Shown: piece after piece, positions 24,393 through 33,722 of the stretch
Layout of the letters: the number at the start of each line of letters is the position of its first letter
Position numbering within the stretch: position 1 is the first letter of the stretch
Assembly (NCBI RefSeq): GCF_036227265.1
Contig: NZ_CP109446.1
Coordinates: forward strand, 1,749,501 to 1,813,500
Length of the DNA stretch: 64,000 nucleotides
Direction of reading: 5' to 3'
Source of the DNA: Streptomyces sp. NBC_01476
Lineage (GTDB): Bacteria; Actinomycetota; Actinomycetes; Streptomycetales; Streptomycetaceae
Translations under genes and position numbers: made by a program
Notes under the pieces: generated by a model
Databases searched by the model: none
Told to the model about the DNA's origin: nothing
The model's input: the letters and a program-made list of their open reading frames with translations, nothing else

Positions 24393-25720
24393 GTTTCCGG
24401 CTTCCATCCACTGTCTTGTCCGGTATTCCATCCGACATGCACGACGGCCGCGTCGTCGGCGAGGCCGCCGTGGTCGGCGGTGGCCGTCTCGGCGGCGCTG
24501 ATCAGGGCATCGACGAAGTCGTCCGGCGACAGCGCGGCATGCCGGCGGGCGAGCGCCAGCAGACCCTCCTCGCCCAGCCGCTCCGGGCCGCCGCCGAACC
24601 GCCACTCGAACAGACCGTCGGTGAAGAGCACCAGCGCCGCGCCGTCCAGCGGCAGCGAGGTCACCGGCCAGACCGCGCCGCCCGGCAGCAGGCCGAGCGC
24701 CGGGCCGCCCTCGGGCTCGTACCACTCCACGGTGCCGCCGCGGCGCAGCAGCAGCCCCGGGTGTCCGGCCCGCACCACCCGCACCGAGCGGCGGTCCGGC
24801 GGGAACTCCAGCTCGGTGACGGTGGCGAAGACGTCGGTGGCGGCGCGCTCGGCGACCAGCATCTGTTCCAGCAGCCCGGTCCGCTCGGCGGTGCCGGTAC
24901 CGGCCAGTACGAAGGAGCGCCAGGCGACCCGCAGGCACACCCCCAGCGCGGCTTCGGCGGCGCCGTGTCCCGAGACGTCGCCTATGACGACGTGCACGGT
25001 GCCGTCCTCGGTCTGCACCACGTCGTAGAAGTCCCCGCCGAGCAGCGCGAGGTCGCGGCCGGGCAGGTAGCGGGTGGTCACCTGGAGGTCGTCGGTCCGC
25101 AGCAGCGGCACCGGCAGCAGACCGCGTTCCAGCCGGGCGTTCTCCTCGGCCCGCAGCCGGCTCTCCCGCAGGGCGACGGTGGCCCGCTCGATCTGCTTGC
25201 GCTGGACGGCGTAGCGGATGGCACGGTCCAGGGACTGCGGGTCGAGCGAGCTCTTGGAGAGGTACTCGTGGGCGCCGGCCGCGACCGCGGCCAGGCCGGC
25301 GTCCTCCTCGGAGAGTCCGGTCAGCACCACCACGGGTGCGCCGGGGGCGTCGCGCAGCAGCCGGGTGACCGCGTCCACCCCGAAGGCGTCGGGCAGGTGC
25401 AGATCGAGCAGCACGCAGTCGGGGGCGGGCCCCCCGGTGAGCAGCTTCACCGCCTCCGCGAGGTTGCGGGCCCGCGTCAGCCGCGGTGCGTTCGGCGCGT
25501 CGCCGAGGTACTCCTCGACGAGCAGCGCGTCACCCTCGTCGTCCTCGACCAGCAGGACCGTCTGCGAGCCGTCCTGACCGCGCGCGGCCCTGATGTCCGG
25601 TACCCCCCTGGGGTCGCGCGCGTGCGGCACCCGGGCCTGCGGCTCCCCTGCCGGAAGGCCGGCCTGGGCCGGGCCGTCGAGCCCGGTCCCCGCCGGGCCG
25701 TTCTGTGCCAACTCCCTCAT
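24389..25720 (-). CDS. Response regulator with PP2C (RsbU/SpoIIE-type) phosphatase output
   Basis: A 443-aa protein. After a poorly ordered 50-residue start comes a receiver (about 53-170; VLLVEDDEGDALLVEEYL, Asp in CVLLDLHLPDAFG, Lys in YLSKSS). A short coil is followed by a PP2C domain (about 215-435) with GGDFYDVV, GDVSGHGAAEA and FTDGLFEWR, where the Asp residues hold Mn/Mg. Such proteins dephosphorylate anti-sigma-factor antagonists under two-component control. The GGAGG ribosome site touches ATG 25720; an in-frame TTG 9 nt on has better spacing and may be the real start. It is the first gene of the three-gene operon. No STAS or anti-sigma partner gene is next to it. Confidence 0.9.
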   Translation of the reverse strand: MRELAQNGPAGTGLDGPAQAGLPAGEPQARVPHARDPRGVPDIRAARGQDGSQTVLLVEDDEGDALLVEEYLGDAPNAPRLTRARNLAEAVKLLTGGPAPDCVLLDLHLPDAFGVDAVTRLLRDAPGAPVVVLTGLSEEDAGLAAVAAGAHEYLSKSSLDPQSLDRAIRYAVQRKQIERATVALRESRLRAEENARLERGLLPVPLLRTDDLQVTTRYLPGRDLALLGGDFYDVVQTEDGTVHVVIGDVSGHGAAEAALGVCLRVAWRSFVLAGTGTAERTGLLEQMLVAERAATDVFATVTELEFPPDRRSVRVVRAGHPGLLLRRGGTVEWYEPEGGPALGLLPGGAVWPVTSLPLDGAALVLFTDGLFEWRFGGGPERLGEEGLLALARRHAALSPDDFVDALISAAETATADHGGLADDAAVVHVGWNTGQDSGWKPET

Positions 25721-25928
25721 CCTCCAGCTTGCGGCCGCCCACCCACAGATGATGTCGCGCCGAGCGTACGGGAAGTGCCTGTCCCGGCATATGCGGCAAT
25801 CCCCTTACGCCACCCGCACGCGGGGCGCGCGGGGGCACGGGCGGCTCTGTTCTACTGGGCTCGTGCTGCGACGTTCCACTGGCCCCGTGGGGCAGCCGGC
25901 CGGGCGGGCCGGGGAAGGAGACGCCGGG

Positions 25929-26801
25929 ATGGGTGACGGTGGACGGCTGGTGGTACGGCGGCTGCCGCCGCGGGCGACCGCGGGGGTGCTGGTGCTGCCC
26001 GGTGGCCGCGAACACGGCCTGCGGCGCCCGGCGCTGCTCGATCTCGCGGCCCTGCGGATGCGCCCGTTCGTGACGGCGCTCGCCGCCGCGACCCGCGATC
26101 TCCCGATCGCCCTGGCCGAGGCGCGTTACCGGCACCGCGGCTGGAACGGCGAGCGCGCGGACGCCGCCCGTGACGCGGTGGCGGCGGTCGGAGAACTCTC
26201 CCGGCTCACCGGGGGCGGCCCCGTCGTCCTGGTCGGCCACTCGATGGGCGCGCGGGCGGCGCTGCGGGCGGCGGGCGCGTGGGGGGTGAACGAGGCGGCC
26301 GGCGGTGCGGCCGGGGCGGCGGGCCGTACCGGCGGGCCGGCCGTCGCGGTCGGTGAGCCCGCCGGGCCGCAGGACGGCGCGGGCGGCGGCCCGGCGGGCG
26401 GAGAGCCGCGCGGCCCGGCCGGCGCGGGCACCGTGGCCGGGGTGGTCGCGCTCGGGACGTGGTGGCCCACCGGGGAGCCAGTGGGCGGACTGGCCGGCGT
26501 CCGGCTGGTGTTCGTGCACGCGCTCGCCGACCGGGTGACGGCCCCGGACGAGTCGATGCAGGCGGCCGTACAGGCGCGGGCGGCGGGCGCCCAGGTCTGC
26601 CGCTACGAACTGGCCGGCGGGGACCACGGGATGCTGCGGCACGCGGCACTGTGGCACGCGCTGACCACCCGGACGGTGTGCGCGCTGCTCGGACTGGCCG
26701 TCACCGCACCGGAGGTGGCCTCGGCTTTCGCGCTGCCGCCGGGCTCCGCCGACGGCCTCGCGCTGCCGGCGGAAACAGCGGTCCCCCGGGTGCGCGGGTA
26801 A
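25929..26801 (+). CDS. Alpha/beta-fold hydrolase
   Basis: A 290-aa protein. VLVLPGG near residue 22 is the oxyanion strand and VVLVGHSMGARAALRAA near residue 100 the nucleophile elbow with Ser. VRLVFVHALADRVTAPDESM provides the Asp region, and GGDHGMLRH near residue 240 the His. A Gly/Ala-rich insert of about 45 residues (about 120-165) follows the nucleophile elbow. ATG 25929 has GGAAGGA 9 nt upstream. The ORF upstream to 25593 is open only by chance. Substrate unknown. Confidence 0.85.
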   Translation: MGDGGRLVVRRLPPRATAGVLVLPGGREHGLRRPALLDLAALRMRPFVTALAAATRDLPIALAEARYRHRGWNGERADAARDAVAAVGELSRLTGGGPVVLVGHSMGARAALRAAGAWGVNEAAGGAAGAAGRTGGPAVAVGEPAGPQDGAGGGPAGGEPRGPAGAGTVAGVVALGTWWPTGEPVGGLAGVRLVFVHALADRVTAPDESMQAAVQARAAGAQVCRYELAGGDHGMLRHAALWHALTTRTVCALLGLAVTAPEVASAFALPPGSADGLALPAETAVPRVRG

Positions 26802-26836
26802 TGGAACCGCAAAGCTGAGTCGGTCGTTACCGGGGC

Positions 26837-28084
26837 ATGAACGCTATGACGCCTGGCTCGAATGTGCCGCTCGCCGCCTCCCGGGTGACCGTGGAGGTCG
26901 CAGCCGCCGTCCGGCTGGATGTGTCCGGGCTGCTGCTGGGCGCGGGCGGCAAGGTCCGCTCGGACGACGACTTCGTCTTCTACAACCAGCCGCAGGGCGC
27001 GGGCGTGACGTACCGCTCGGGCAATGGCTCGGGGCCGGACGGGATCACCGTGGACACCGGTGCCGTTCCCGCCGACGTGGAGAAGATCGTGGTGACCGCG
27101 AGCCTGGACGGCGGCGGCCCGTTCGCCGGTGTCACCCCGACCGCCACCGTGCGCGGCGCGGACGACGGCACCGAGATCGCCACCTTCGCCCCGACCGGTC
27201 TCGGCCCCGAGACCGCGCTGGTGATCATGGAGGTCTACCGGCGGGGCGGCGCGTGGAAAGTGCGGGCGGTCGGCCAGGGTTACGCCGACGGACTCGCCGG
27301 TATCGCCACCGACTTCGGGGTGCATGTGGACGAGCCCGCGGCCCCGGCTCCGCAGGTGGCCGCCGCACCGGCCGCGGCCCCCGTACCGCCGGCCTACGCC
27401 AAGCCGCCGACCGGCCCGGCCGCCACCCACCTGCCGCCGCCGCCCGCCGCACCCCCGGCCGCGCCGCCCGCTCCGCCCGTACCGCCGGCGCCCGCTGCCG
27501 CGCCCGGCCGGATCAATCTGGACAAGGGCCGGGTCAGCCTCCGCAAGAACGAGACGGTCTCGCTGGTCAAGGCGGGCAAGCCGCTGCTCTCCTCGGTCCG
27601 GATGGGCCTCGGCTGGGAGCCCGCCTTCGGCGGCCGGAACATCGACCTGGACGCGTCCGTGATCGCTTACGGCCCGCAGCGCAACCCCATCGCGACGTGC
27701 TACTTCGGCAAGCTGATGGTGCTGAACGGGGCGATCCAGCACCACGGCGACAACCTCACCGGCAAGGGCTCGGGCGACGACGAGGCGATCACCGTCCATC
27801 TGAGCGGGCTGCCTGCCGAGGTCACCGGCCTGGTCTTCACCGTCAACTCCTTCTCCGGGCAGAAGTTCAACAAGGTCAAGAGCGCGTACTGCCGGCTGCT
27901 GGACGAGACCACCGGCGAGGAGTTGGTCCGCTTCGAACTCTCCAAGGGCGAGGCCCGCACCGGAGTTCTGATGGCGAAGATGGTCAAGCAGTTCTCCGGC
28001 GAGTGGGAGATGACGGCGCTCGGCGAGTTCCTGGACGCGCGGACCGCGCGGGCGCTGGAGAAGCCGGGAGCCGCCGCGCTCTGA
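26837..28084 (+). CDS. Double TerD-domain protein
   Basis: A 415-aa protein. It has a TerD-like N-terminal part (about 15-165) with LLLGAGGKVRSDDDFVFYNQP and DGTEIATFAPTGL, a Pro/Ala-rich hinge (about 168-232) and a second TerD-like domain (about 232-405) with ISLDKG-type INLDKGRVSLRKN, RMGLGWEPAF and GDDEAITVHLSGLP. TerD domains bind calcium through Asp-rich loops and are linked to tellurite/stress responses and, in Streptomyces, to development. The N-terminal copy keeps the DDDFVFYNQP core. ATG 26846 is an alternative start. It is followed by a good terminator, so it is a single-gene unit. Confidence 0.9.
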   Translation: MNAMTPGSNVPLAASRVTVEVAAAVRLDVSGLLLGAGGKVRSDDDFVFYNQPQGAGVTYRSGNGSGPDGITVDTGAVPADVEKIVVTASLDGGGPFAGVTPTATVRGADDGTEIATFAPTGLGPETALVIMEVYRRGGAWKVRAVGQGYADGLAGIATDFGVHVDEPAAPAPQVAAAPAAAPVPPAYAKPPTGPAATHLPPPPAAPPAAPPAPPVPPAPAAAPGRINLDKGRVSLRKNETVSLVKAGKPLLSSVRMGLGWEPAFGGRNIDLDASVIAYGPQRNPIATCYFGKLMVLNGAIQHHGDNLTGKGSGDDEAITVHLSGLPAEVTGLVFTVNSFSGQKFNKVKSAYCRLLDETTGEELVRFELSKGEARTGVLMAKMVKQFSGEWEMTALGEFLDARTARALEKPGAAAL

Positions 28085-28110
28085 CCTCACGCCGGCCGGC
28101 CGGCCCGCTG

Positions 28111-28143
28111 AAAGGCTCCCGTCCGTTCCGGGCGGGGGCCTTT
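28111..28143 (+). terminator. Hairpin terminator after the TerD gene
   Basis: AAAGGC ... GCCTTT outer arms (28111-28116 and 28138-28143) enclose inner CCCGTCC / GGGCGGG arms. It lies 27 bp after the TerD stop codon. Confidence 0.7.
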
Positions 28144-28285
28144 CCCCATGCACTGCGTGCGTCTCGCACATGTCATGGTCACCTAAAATTTACCGCTGAC
28201 CGTCTACCCGCATAGACCCGGGCCCGGGACCCTGTGATGGCACCGTCCGCACGCCATCGTCCCCCAGCCACGGGAGCGCTCCGTC

Positions 28286-28930
28286 ATGCCCAAAACCCGT
28301 CTCCTGCACGGTATCTGCGCCGCCGCCGGATCCGTACTCCTCGCCGCGACCGCCCTGTTCGTCTCCGGCGGCACCGCCCAGGCGGCGCTGCCCACCCCCA
28401 TCGCCGCCTCCACCGCCCGCAGTTACCTCTCCGGCATGACGGCGACCACCGAGACGCACTCCTCCACCTACGACCGTGACCTCTTCCCGACCTGGATCAC
28501 CATCTCCGGCACCTGCGACACCCGCGAGTACGTGATCAAGCGCGACGGCACGAGCGTGGTCACCGACAGCGCGTGCAAGGCCACTTCGGGCCACTGGAGC
28601 AGCGTCTACGACGGCGCCACCACCACCGACCCGTCGACGTTCGACATCGACCACCTGGTACCGCTCGCCGAGGCGTGGGCGTCGGGCGCCTGGGCCTGGA
28701 CCACCGCGCAGCGGCAGTCGTTCGCCAATGACACCACCCGGCCGCAGCTGGTCGCGGTGTCGGCCTCCTCCAACCGCTCCAAGGGCGACGACGACCCGGC
28801 GGAGTGGCTCCCCCGGGCGTCGTACCAGTGCACCTACGCGCGGGCCTGGGTGCAGGTGAAGCACTACTACGGGCTGAGCGTGGACAGCGCGGAGAAGTCG
28901 GCGCTCTCCTCGATACTCAGCGGCTGCTGA
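28286..28930 (+). CDS. Secreted HNH nuclease family protein
   Basis: A 214-aa exported protein. The signal peptide covers about residues 1-33 (cleavage after AQA). The mature part has DIDHLVPLAEAWASGAW near residue 122, the HNH-like DH motif of the DUF1524/GmrSD-C-type nucleases. The Asn-rich downstream element QLVAVSASSNRSKGDDDPAEW holds the second metal contact (N and K). Cys73/Cys92 and Cys189/Cys214 could form disulfides, as expected outside the cell. It probably degrades extracellular DNA. A CATAGA box at 28211-28216 may be its -10. Confidence 0.88.
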   Translation: MPKTRLLHGICAAAGSVLLAATALFVSGGTAQAALPTPIAASTARSYLSGMTATTETHSSTYDRDLFPTWITISGTCDTREYVIKRDGTSVVTDSACKATSGHWSSVYDGATTTDPSTFDIDHLVPLAEAWASGAWAWTTAQRQSFANDTTRPQLVAVSASSNRSKGDDDPAEWLPRASYQCTYARAWVQVKHYYGLSVDSAEKSALSSILSGC

Positions 28931-28957
28931 CCCGGGGTCCGCAGAAACGATCCGGCT

Positions 28958-28977
28958 GCCCCGGTGCCCACCGGGGC
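28958..28977. terminator. Hairpin between convergent genes
   Basis: GCCCCGGT-GCCC-ACCGGGGC: perfect 8-bp stem and 4-nt loop, between the HNH gene stop (28930) and the convergent gene ending at 29040. It could serve both. Confidence 0.6.
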
Positions 28978-29039
28978 GGCCGTCGTCATCCCCGGGCCGG
29001 TGCTCCCCGGACCGGCCGGCGCCACGTGCCGGGCCTCGC

Positions 29040-30545
29040 TCAGCCCGCCGCGCCTTCCCTGGACCGCGCCTTGAACGCCGCCTTGCGGGCGTCCTTGGCG
29101 ATCTTGCGGTCCGGGTGCAGCCGGCCCATGGCCTCCAGGACATCGGCGGTGGCGGGGTGGTCGACGCGCCAGGCGGCGTCGAAGAAACCGTCGTGCCGGG
29201 CCACCAGGTCGCGGATCAGCTCGCCGAGGAGTTCGGCGTCGTCGTCCGCGGAGAGCTGGGCGGCCAGCGTGTCGATGGTGAGCCAGAAGACCATGGCGGC
29301 GCTGGGCGGCGGGACGTCGGCGGCGCCGCGTTCGGTGAGCCAGACCCTCGCCAGGCCGCCGAGTTCGGGGTCGTCGAGCACGTCACGCAGCGCGGGTTCC
29401 GCCTCGGCGCCGAGCAGGGCGAGGGTCTGCTGGCAGATCAGCCGCCGGCCGGGTGCGCCCGGGTCGTCACCGCGCGCGGCCGCCAGCAGTTCGGCCGCCG
29501 CCTCGGCGGGCTTACGGCCTTCCAGCCACAACTCGGCCTCGGCGCGGGCCACATGGTCCGGGTACTCGGTGAGCGCGTCCAGCAGGTCCACCGCCGGGCC
29601 GTCGGCCAGGTCTCCGACCGCGGGCGCGTGGGCGCCGGCGTCGGCGAGCCGCTCGCGCATGCCGTACACACCGAGCGGGCTGAGCTTGACCAGCCCGTAC
29701 CGCGAGATCTCCTCCGGGTCGAGGTCGTCCGCCGCCGCCTGGGAGAACTCCGGCTCGCTCTCCTCCTCGATCAGCGCCTCGTCCACCGGCTGGTACTCCA
29801 GCAGACCGGTCGGCAGCAGCAGCCGGAAGTGCTCGTCCAGCCGCAGCATCACCTCGGTCACCTCCTGGAGGACCGCGTCGCTCGGCTGTTCCATCTCGTC
29901 CGGCACCACCAGCGAGGCGGCGAGTACCGGCAGCGGCACGGCGCCGCCCTGGTCACTGTCCGGGGTGGCGCCGTCCATCGCCATCAGCACGTAGAGGTTG
30001 GCGAGGGCGGTGTCGAGGAACTCCGCCTCCTGCTCCGGGTCCCAGTCCGCCTCGTCAAGCGCCGACCGGTCGCCGTCGTCCAGGGCCTCGCGCAGGCCCT
30101 CGTAGTCGAGCGCGGCGGCGTCGGCCAGCGCGTACTCCGCCGCGCCCAGCCAGGCGTCCAGCACCTCGTGCGGGTCGCCGGCGGCCACCGCCTCGTACGC
30201 CTCACCGCGTACCGCACGGCCGGCCGCCTCACCGACCAGCGTGCTCTCCTCGGCGCCTTCCTCGATCTCCAGCCGCAGCAGGCCGGTCTCGACGGCCGCG
30301 CCCCACGCCTGCGCGACCTCGCCGAGCCCTTCTTCGCCCTCGGTGCCGTCCAGACCCAGTTCGGTGGCGGCGGCCACCAGGTCCGCCTCCAGGAGTTCGC
30401 CCATCGCGTCGACCTGCCGCTCCTCGCCGGCCCAGCGCACCAGCCGCAGGGCGCGGTCCAGCAGCGGTACGGCCGGCGCCAGCCGGGCCAGTTCGTCCGC
30501 GGGCAGGAGCCGCACCGGCGGCAGAACGAGAGGACTTGCGGACAT
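29040..30545 (-). CDS. Conserved hypothetical, acidic helical protein
   Basis: A 501-aa cytosolic protein with no signal or membrane segment. It is strongly acidic and rich in Ala, Leu, Glu and Asp. The pattern is of many short helix pairs, for example ELARLAPAVPLLDRALRLVRWAG near the start and TEYPDHVARAEAELWLEGRKPAEAAAELLAA near residue 330, suggesting an alpha-helical repeat (HEAT/TPR-like) fold. Only the last 30 residues are basic. I do not recognise a family. ATG 30545 is chosen because GGGAG lies 9 nt upstream; ATG 30560 is in frame. It ends 62 bp from the shared terminator. Confidence 0.7.
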   Translation of the reverse strand: MSASPLVLPPVRLLPADELARLAPAVPLLDRALRLVRWAGEERQVDAMGELLEADLVAAATELGLDGTEGEEGLGEVAQAWGAAVETGLLRLEIEEGAEESTLVGEAAGRAVRGEAYEAVAAGDPHEVLDAWLGAAEYALADAAALDYEGLREALDDGDRSALDEADWDPEQEAEFLDTALANLYVLMAMDGATPDSDQGGAVPLPVLAASLVVPDEMEQPSDAVLQEVTEVMLRLDEHFRLLLPTGLLEYQPVDEALIEEESEPEFSQAAADDLDPEEISRYGLVKLSPLGVYGMRERLADAGAHAPAVGDLADGPAVDLLDALTEYPDHVARAEAELWLEGRKPAEAAAELLAAARGDDPGAPGRRLICQQTLALLGAEAEPALRDVLDDPELGGLARVWLTERGAADVPPPSAAMVFWLTIDTLAAQLSADDDAELLGELIRDLVARHDGFFDAAWRVDHPATADVLEAMGRLHPDRKIAKDARKAAFKARSREGAAG

Positions 30546-30889
30546 TGGACGGACTCCCATTCGGACGCATCGGCAAGGCGGAGCACGGGTCGGCGGACCC
30601 GGCGACGGCGCCCGGCGTCACACCGACCGGACGCACGGCATCAGCGTATTGCCTGCGCGCCCTCCCGCCCGCCCGCCGCTCACCCCGCGTGCGGCCCGGG
30701 CCGACGGTCACCCCGTCGTTGTCGGCCGCACGAAGGCGCATTATCGTCACCCGTGGCCACCGCAGGACCCGGGGTCACCGCAGACCGTCGCGGTGGTCGG
30801 CCCGTCCGCCGGCCCCGGCGGTCCGTACGGCACCTGACCGGATCCCGCGGGGCCCGTGCGCACACCGAGGAAGAAGAGGCCGTTCCGCC
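30546..30889. other. 344-bp divergent intergenic region
   Basis: No gene is supported here. It must hold the promoters of the hypothetical gene (minus) and the esterase (plus). No convincing -10/-35 pair, operator or hairpin was seen. GAGGAAGAAGAGG just before 30890 is the esterase ribosome site. Confidence 0.5.
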
Positions 30890-31861
30890 ATGCTCGTCGA
30901 CGTCCCCCTGCCGCAACTGCGTTCCTACCGCCCCGACCGCTCCGAGCCCGCCGGCTTCGACGCCTTCTGGGACCGCACCCTGGCCGAGGCACGTGCCGCG
31001 GCCGTACCCCCGGTCTTCGCCCCTTACGACGCCGGGCTGCGGACCGTCGAGGTCTTCGACGTCACCTTCTCCGGTTACGACGCCCACCCGGTCCGGGCCT
31101 GGCTGATCCTGCCGCGCGGCGCCGCGGGCCCGCTGCCGTGCGTGGTGGAGTACATCGGGTACAACGGCGGGCGCGGCCTGCCGCACGAGTATCTGACCTG
31201 GTCGGCGGCGGGTTACGCCCACCTGGTGATGGACAGCCGCGGCCAGGGCAGCGGCGGGTACACCCACGCGGTCACCCCCGACCCGGCGCCGGCCGGTGAC
31301 CCCAGTACGCCCGGCTTCCTCACCCGCGGCATCGGCTCGCCGGAGACGTACTACTACCGGCGGCTCTTCACCGACGCCGCCCGCGCCGTGGACACCGCCC
31401 GTGCGCACCCGGCGGTCGACCCCGACCGGGTCGCGGTCGCCGGCGCCAGCCAGGGCGGCGGTATCGCCATCGCCGCCGCCGCGCTCTCCCGGGGCCTGGC
31501 CGGGGCGATGGTGGACGTGCCGTTCCTGTGCGACTTCCGGCACGCGGTGGAGATCACCGACAACCACCCGTACCTGGAGCTTGTCACCTACTGCCGCACC
31601 CAACGCCACCGCGCGGAGGCGGTGTTCGACGTGCTGGACTACTTCGACGGCGTCAACCTCGCGGCCCGCGCCACCGCTCCCGCGCTCTTCTCGGTGGCCC
31701 TGATGGACGCGACCTGCCCGCCCTCGACGGTCTTCGCCGCGTACAACCACTGGGCCGGGGCGGACAAGGACATCCGGGTCTGGAAGTACAACGGCCATGA
31801 GGGCGGCGGGGCGTTCCAGACCGCGGCGCAGATGGCGCGGCTGGCGGAGCTGTTCGGCTGA
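30890..31861 (+). CDS. Acetylxylan esterase / cephalosporin-C deacetylase (CE7-type)
   Basis: A 323-aa alpha/beta hydrolase of carbohydrate esterase family 7. The nucleophile Ser is in AVAGASQGGGIAIA near residue 183, RGQGSGG near 118 is the family's early oxyanion motif, the catalytic Asp is in ALMDATCPPSTVFAAYN near residue 270, and His in KYNGHEGGGAFQ near 302. There is no signal peptide, so it acts inside the cell on imported acetylated sugars, as CE7 enzymes do. ATG 30890 has a GA-rich ribosome site directly upstream. It is not linked by operon to the uronate genes 9 kb away. Confidence 0.92.
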   Translation: MLVDVPLPQLRSYRPDRSEPAGFDAFWDRTLAEARAAAVPPVFAPYDAGLRTVEVFDVTFSGYDAHPVRAWLILPRGAAGPLPCVVEYIGYNGGRGLPHEYLTWSAAGYAHLVMDSRGQGSGGYTHAVTPDPAPAGDPSTPGFLTRGIGSPETYYYRRLFTDAARAVDTARAHPAVDPDRVAVAGASQGGGIAIAAAALSRGLAGAMVDVPFLCDFRHAVEITDNHPYLELVTYCRTQRHRAEAVFDVLDYFDGVNLAARATAPALFSVALMDATCPPSTVFAAYNHWAGADKDIRVWKYNGHEGGGAFQTAAQMARLAELFG

Positions 31862-31958
31862 TCCGCGTACGCTGCCTGCGGCCGGTGCCCGTCCCGCCGG
31901 GGGACGGCGGGACACGGCCCACAGGAACGGGCGAGCCAGGGGCTCGGGAGGGAGAGCC

Positions 31959-33722
31959 ATGGGCGCGGACGGGCTGCGGATCGACGTGGACGGCGTCGGG
32001 CAGCGGGTGGGCGGGGGCCGGCGAAGCCGCGGCAGGTCCCGGGAGACGCTGGCGGGGGTGACGCTGAGTGTCGCGCCGGGCGAACTGCTCGCGGTGGCCG
32101 GCGCCAGCGGCTCGGGGAAGACCACCCTGCTGGAGCTGATGGCCGGGCTCCGCTCCCCCGGCGCCGGCGAGGTCCGGCACGACGGCACCGAACCCGCCCT
32201 GCTGCGGCCCGCGCTGGGCTATCTCCCGCACGGCAACGTCATGCACGAGGACCTGCCGCTGGTCCGGGCGCTCGGTTACGCGGCCCGGCTGCGAATGCCG
32301 GCCAGGACCGGCGCGGTGCGGCTGGCCGCGGCGGTGGACGACGCACTCGCGGCGGTGGGGCTCTCCGCGCGGGCAGTGCAGCGGCTGCGGACCCTCAGCG
32401 AGGGCGAGCGGCGCCGTGCCTGCATCGCGGTGGAGCTGCTGACCCGGCCACGGGTGCTCTTCCTGGACGAGCCGACGACCGGGCTCGACCCGGCGACCGG
32501 CGCCGAACTCATGGGCACCCTGCGGGACTTGGCACGCGAAGGGGTGACGGTGGTGCTCACCACCCACGCCCCGGCCGATCTGGCCCGCTGCGACCGGGTG
32601 CTCTTCCTCTCCCCGGCCGGCCGCCCGGCCTACCTCGGCGGACCCGGCGGCCTGACGGCGGCCTTCGGGGTCGGGACGCCGGAGGAGGTGTACGGCGCGG
32701 TGGCCCGCGGCGCCGAGCGGACCGGCGAGGAGACGGCAGTCCGGCGGGCCGACCCGCTGCCGGGGCCCGGCCACCAGGTCGAGGAGACCCGCAGCACGAC
32801 CGCCCCGGAGGCGGGTTCGCCGCTCGGACCCTTCGGCCAGTGGTGGCTGCTGACCCGGCGCAGCGCCGAACTGCTGCTGCGCAACCGGCCGGCGGCAGCG
32901 GTCGTCGCCGGCTCGCCGCTGGTCATCGTGGCGATGTTCGCGCTGCTCTTCCGGCCAGGTGCCTTCGATCCGGCCGCGCCCAGCCCGGGTTCCGCGGCGA
33001 TGATCCTGTTCTGGATCGCCTTCGGCGGCTTCTTCTTCGGCCTCACCTACGGACTGCTGCAGATCTGCGCCGAACTGCCGGTCGTACGGCGCGAGCGGCT
33101 GACCGTGCTGCGGCTCGGCCCGTATCTGCTGTCGAAGGCGGCCCTGCTGATGCCGGTGCTGGCGGCGGCCGACGCCCTGCTGCTCGTGGTGCTGCGCGCC
33201 CTGGACCGGCTGCCGGCGGCCGGCTGGGGCACCTACGGTTCGCTCTTCACCACGGTGCTGCTGGCGTCCGCCGCGGCGCTGGCGCTCGGTCTGCTGGCGT
33301 CGGCGGCGGTGCGCGAGCCGGGGCAGGCGACGCTGATGCTGCCGCTGCTCTGCTTCCCGCAGGTGCTCTTCTCCGGTGCGTTCGTACCCGTGCCGCAGAT
33401 GGCATGGGCCGGGCGGGTGCTGAGCGCGGCGATGACGAACAGGTGGGCGTTCGAGGCGCTGGGCGCCGGCATCGGGCTGCCGGCGCTGTGGGCGCACGGG
33501 GCGTCGCCGCTGGGGCCGCCGCTCCTGGCGTCCTACGGCGACTCGTTCGGGCGGGCGACGTGGGTGAACTGGCTGCTGCTGGCCGGCTTCACCCTGCTCT
33601 TCCTGGCCGGGGCGTGGGCGGTGCTGGCCGCCAAGTGCCGTACGGTCGGCGGCCCTTCGCGGCAGGTGCGGTCCGGCGCCCCGGCCGCCGCCGTGGCGGT
33701 CAGCACACCAGCCGAGGGGTGA
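31959..33722 (+). CDS. ABCG-type transporter half (ATPase + ABC2 membrane domain)
   Basis: A 587-aa protein with nucleotide-binding domain first: Walker A GASGSGKTT near residue 49, signature LSEGERRRA near 146, Walker B VLFLDEPTTGLD near 165. A linker (about 235-290) follows, then about six membrane spans (about 305-560), including FWIAFGGFFFGLTYGLL and LLLAGFTLLFLAGAWAVLA. The NBD-TMD order and the missing partner match ABCG-type half transporters, which act as homodimers, probably exporting a hydrophobic molecule. ATG 31959 has GGGAGGGAG 5 nt upstream. The last 23 nt overlap the convergent PLP gene. Confidence 0.88.
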   Translation: MGADGLRIDVDGVGQRVGGGRRSRGRSRETLAGVTLSVAPGELLAVAGASGSGKTTLLELMAGLRSPGAGEVRHDGTEPALLRPALGYLPHGNVMHEDLPLVRALGYAARLRMPARTGAVRLAAAVDDALAAVGLSARAVQRLRTLSEGERRRACIAVELLTRPRVLFLDEPTTGLDPATGAELMGTLRDLAREGVTVVLTTHAPADLARCDRVLFLSPAGRPAYLGGPGGLTAAFGVGTPEEVYGAVARGAERTGEETAVRRADPLPGPGHQVEETRSTTAPEAGSPLGPFGQWWLLTRRSAELLLRNRPAAAVVAGSPLVIVAMFALLFRPGAFDPAAPSPGSAAMILFWIAFGGFFFGLTYGLLQICAELPVVRRERLTVLRLGPYLLSKAALLMPVLAAADALLLVVLRALDRLPAAGWGTYGSLFTTVLLASAAALALGLLASAAVREPGQATLMLPLLCFPQVLFSGAFVPVPQMAWAGRVLSAAMTNRWAFEALGAGIGLPALWAHGASPLGPPLLASYGDSFGRATWVNWLLLAGFTLLFLAGAWAVLAAKCRTVGGPSRQVRSGAPAAAVAVSTPAEG

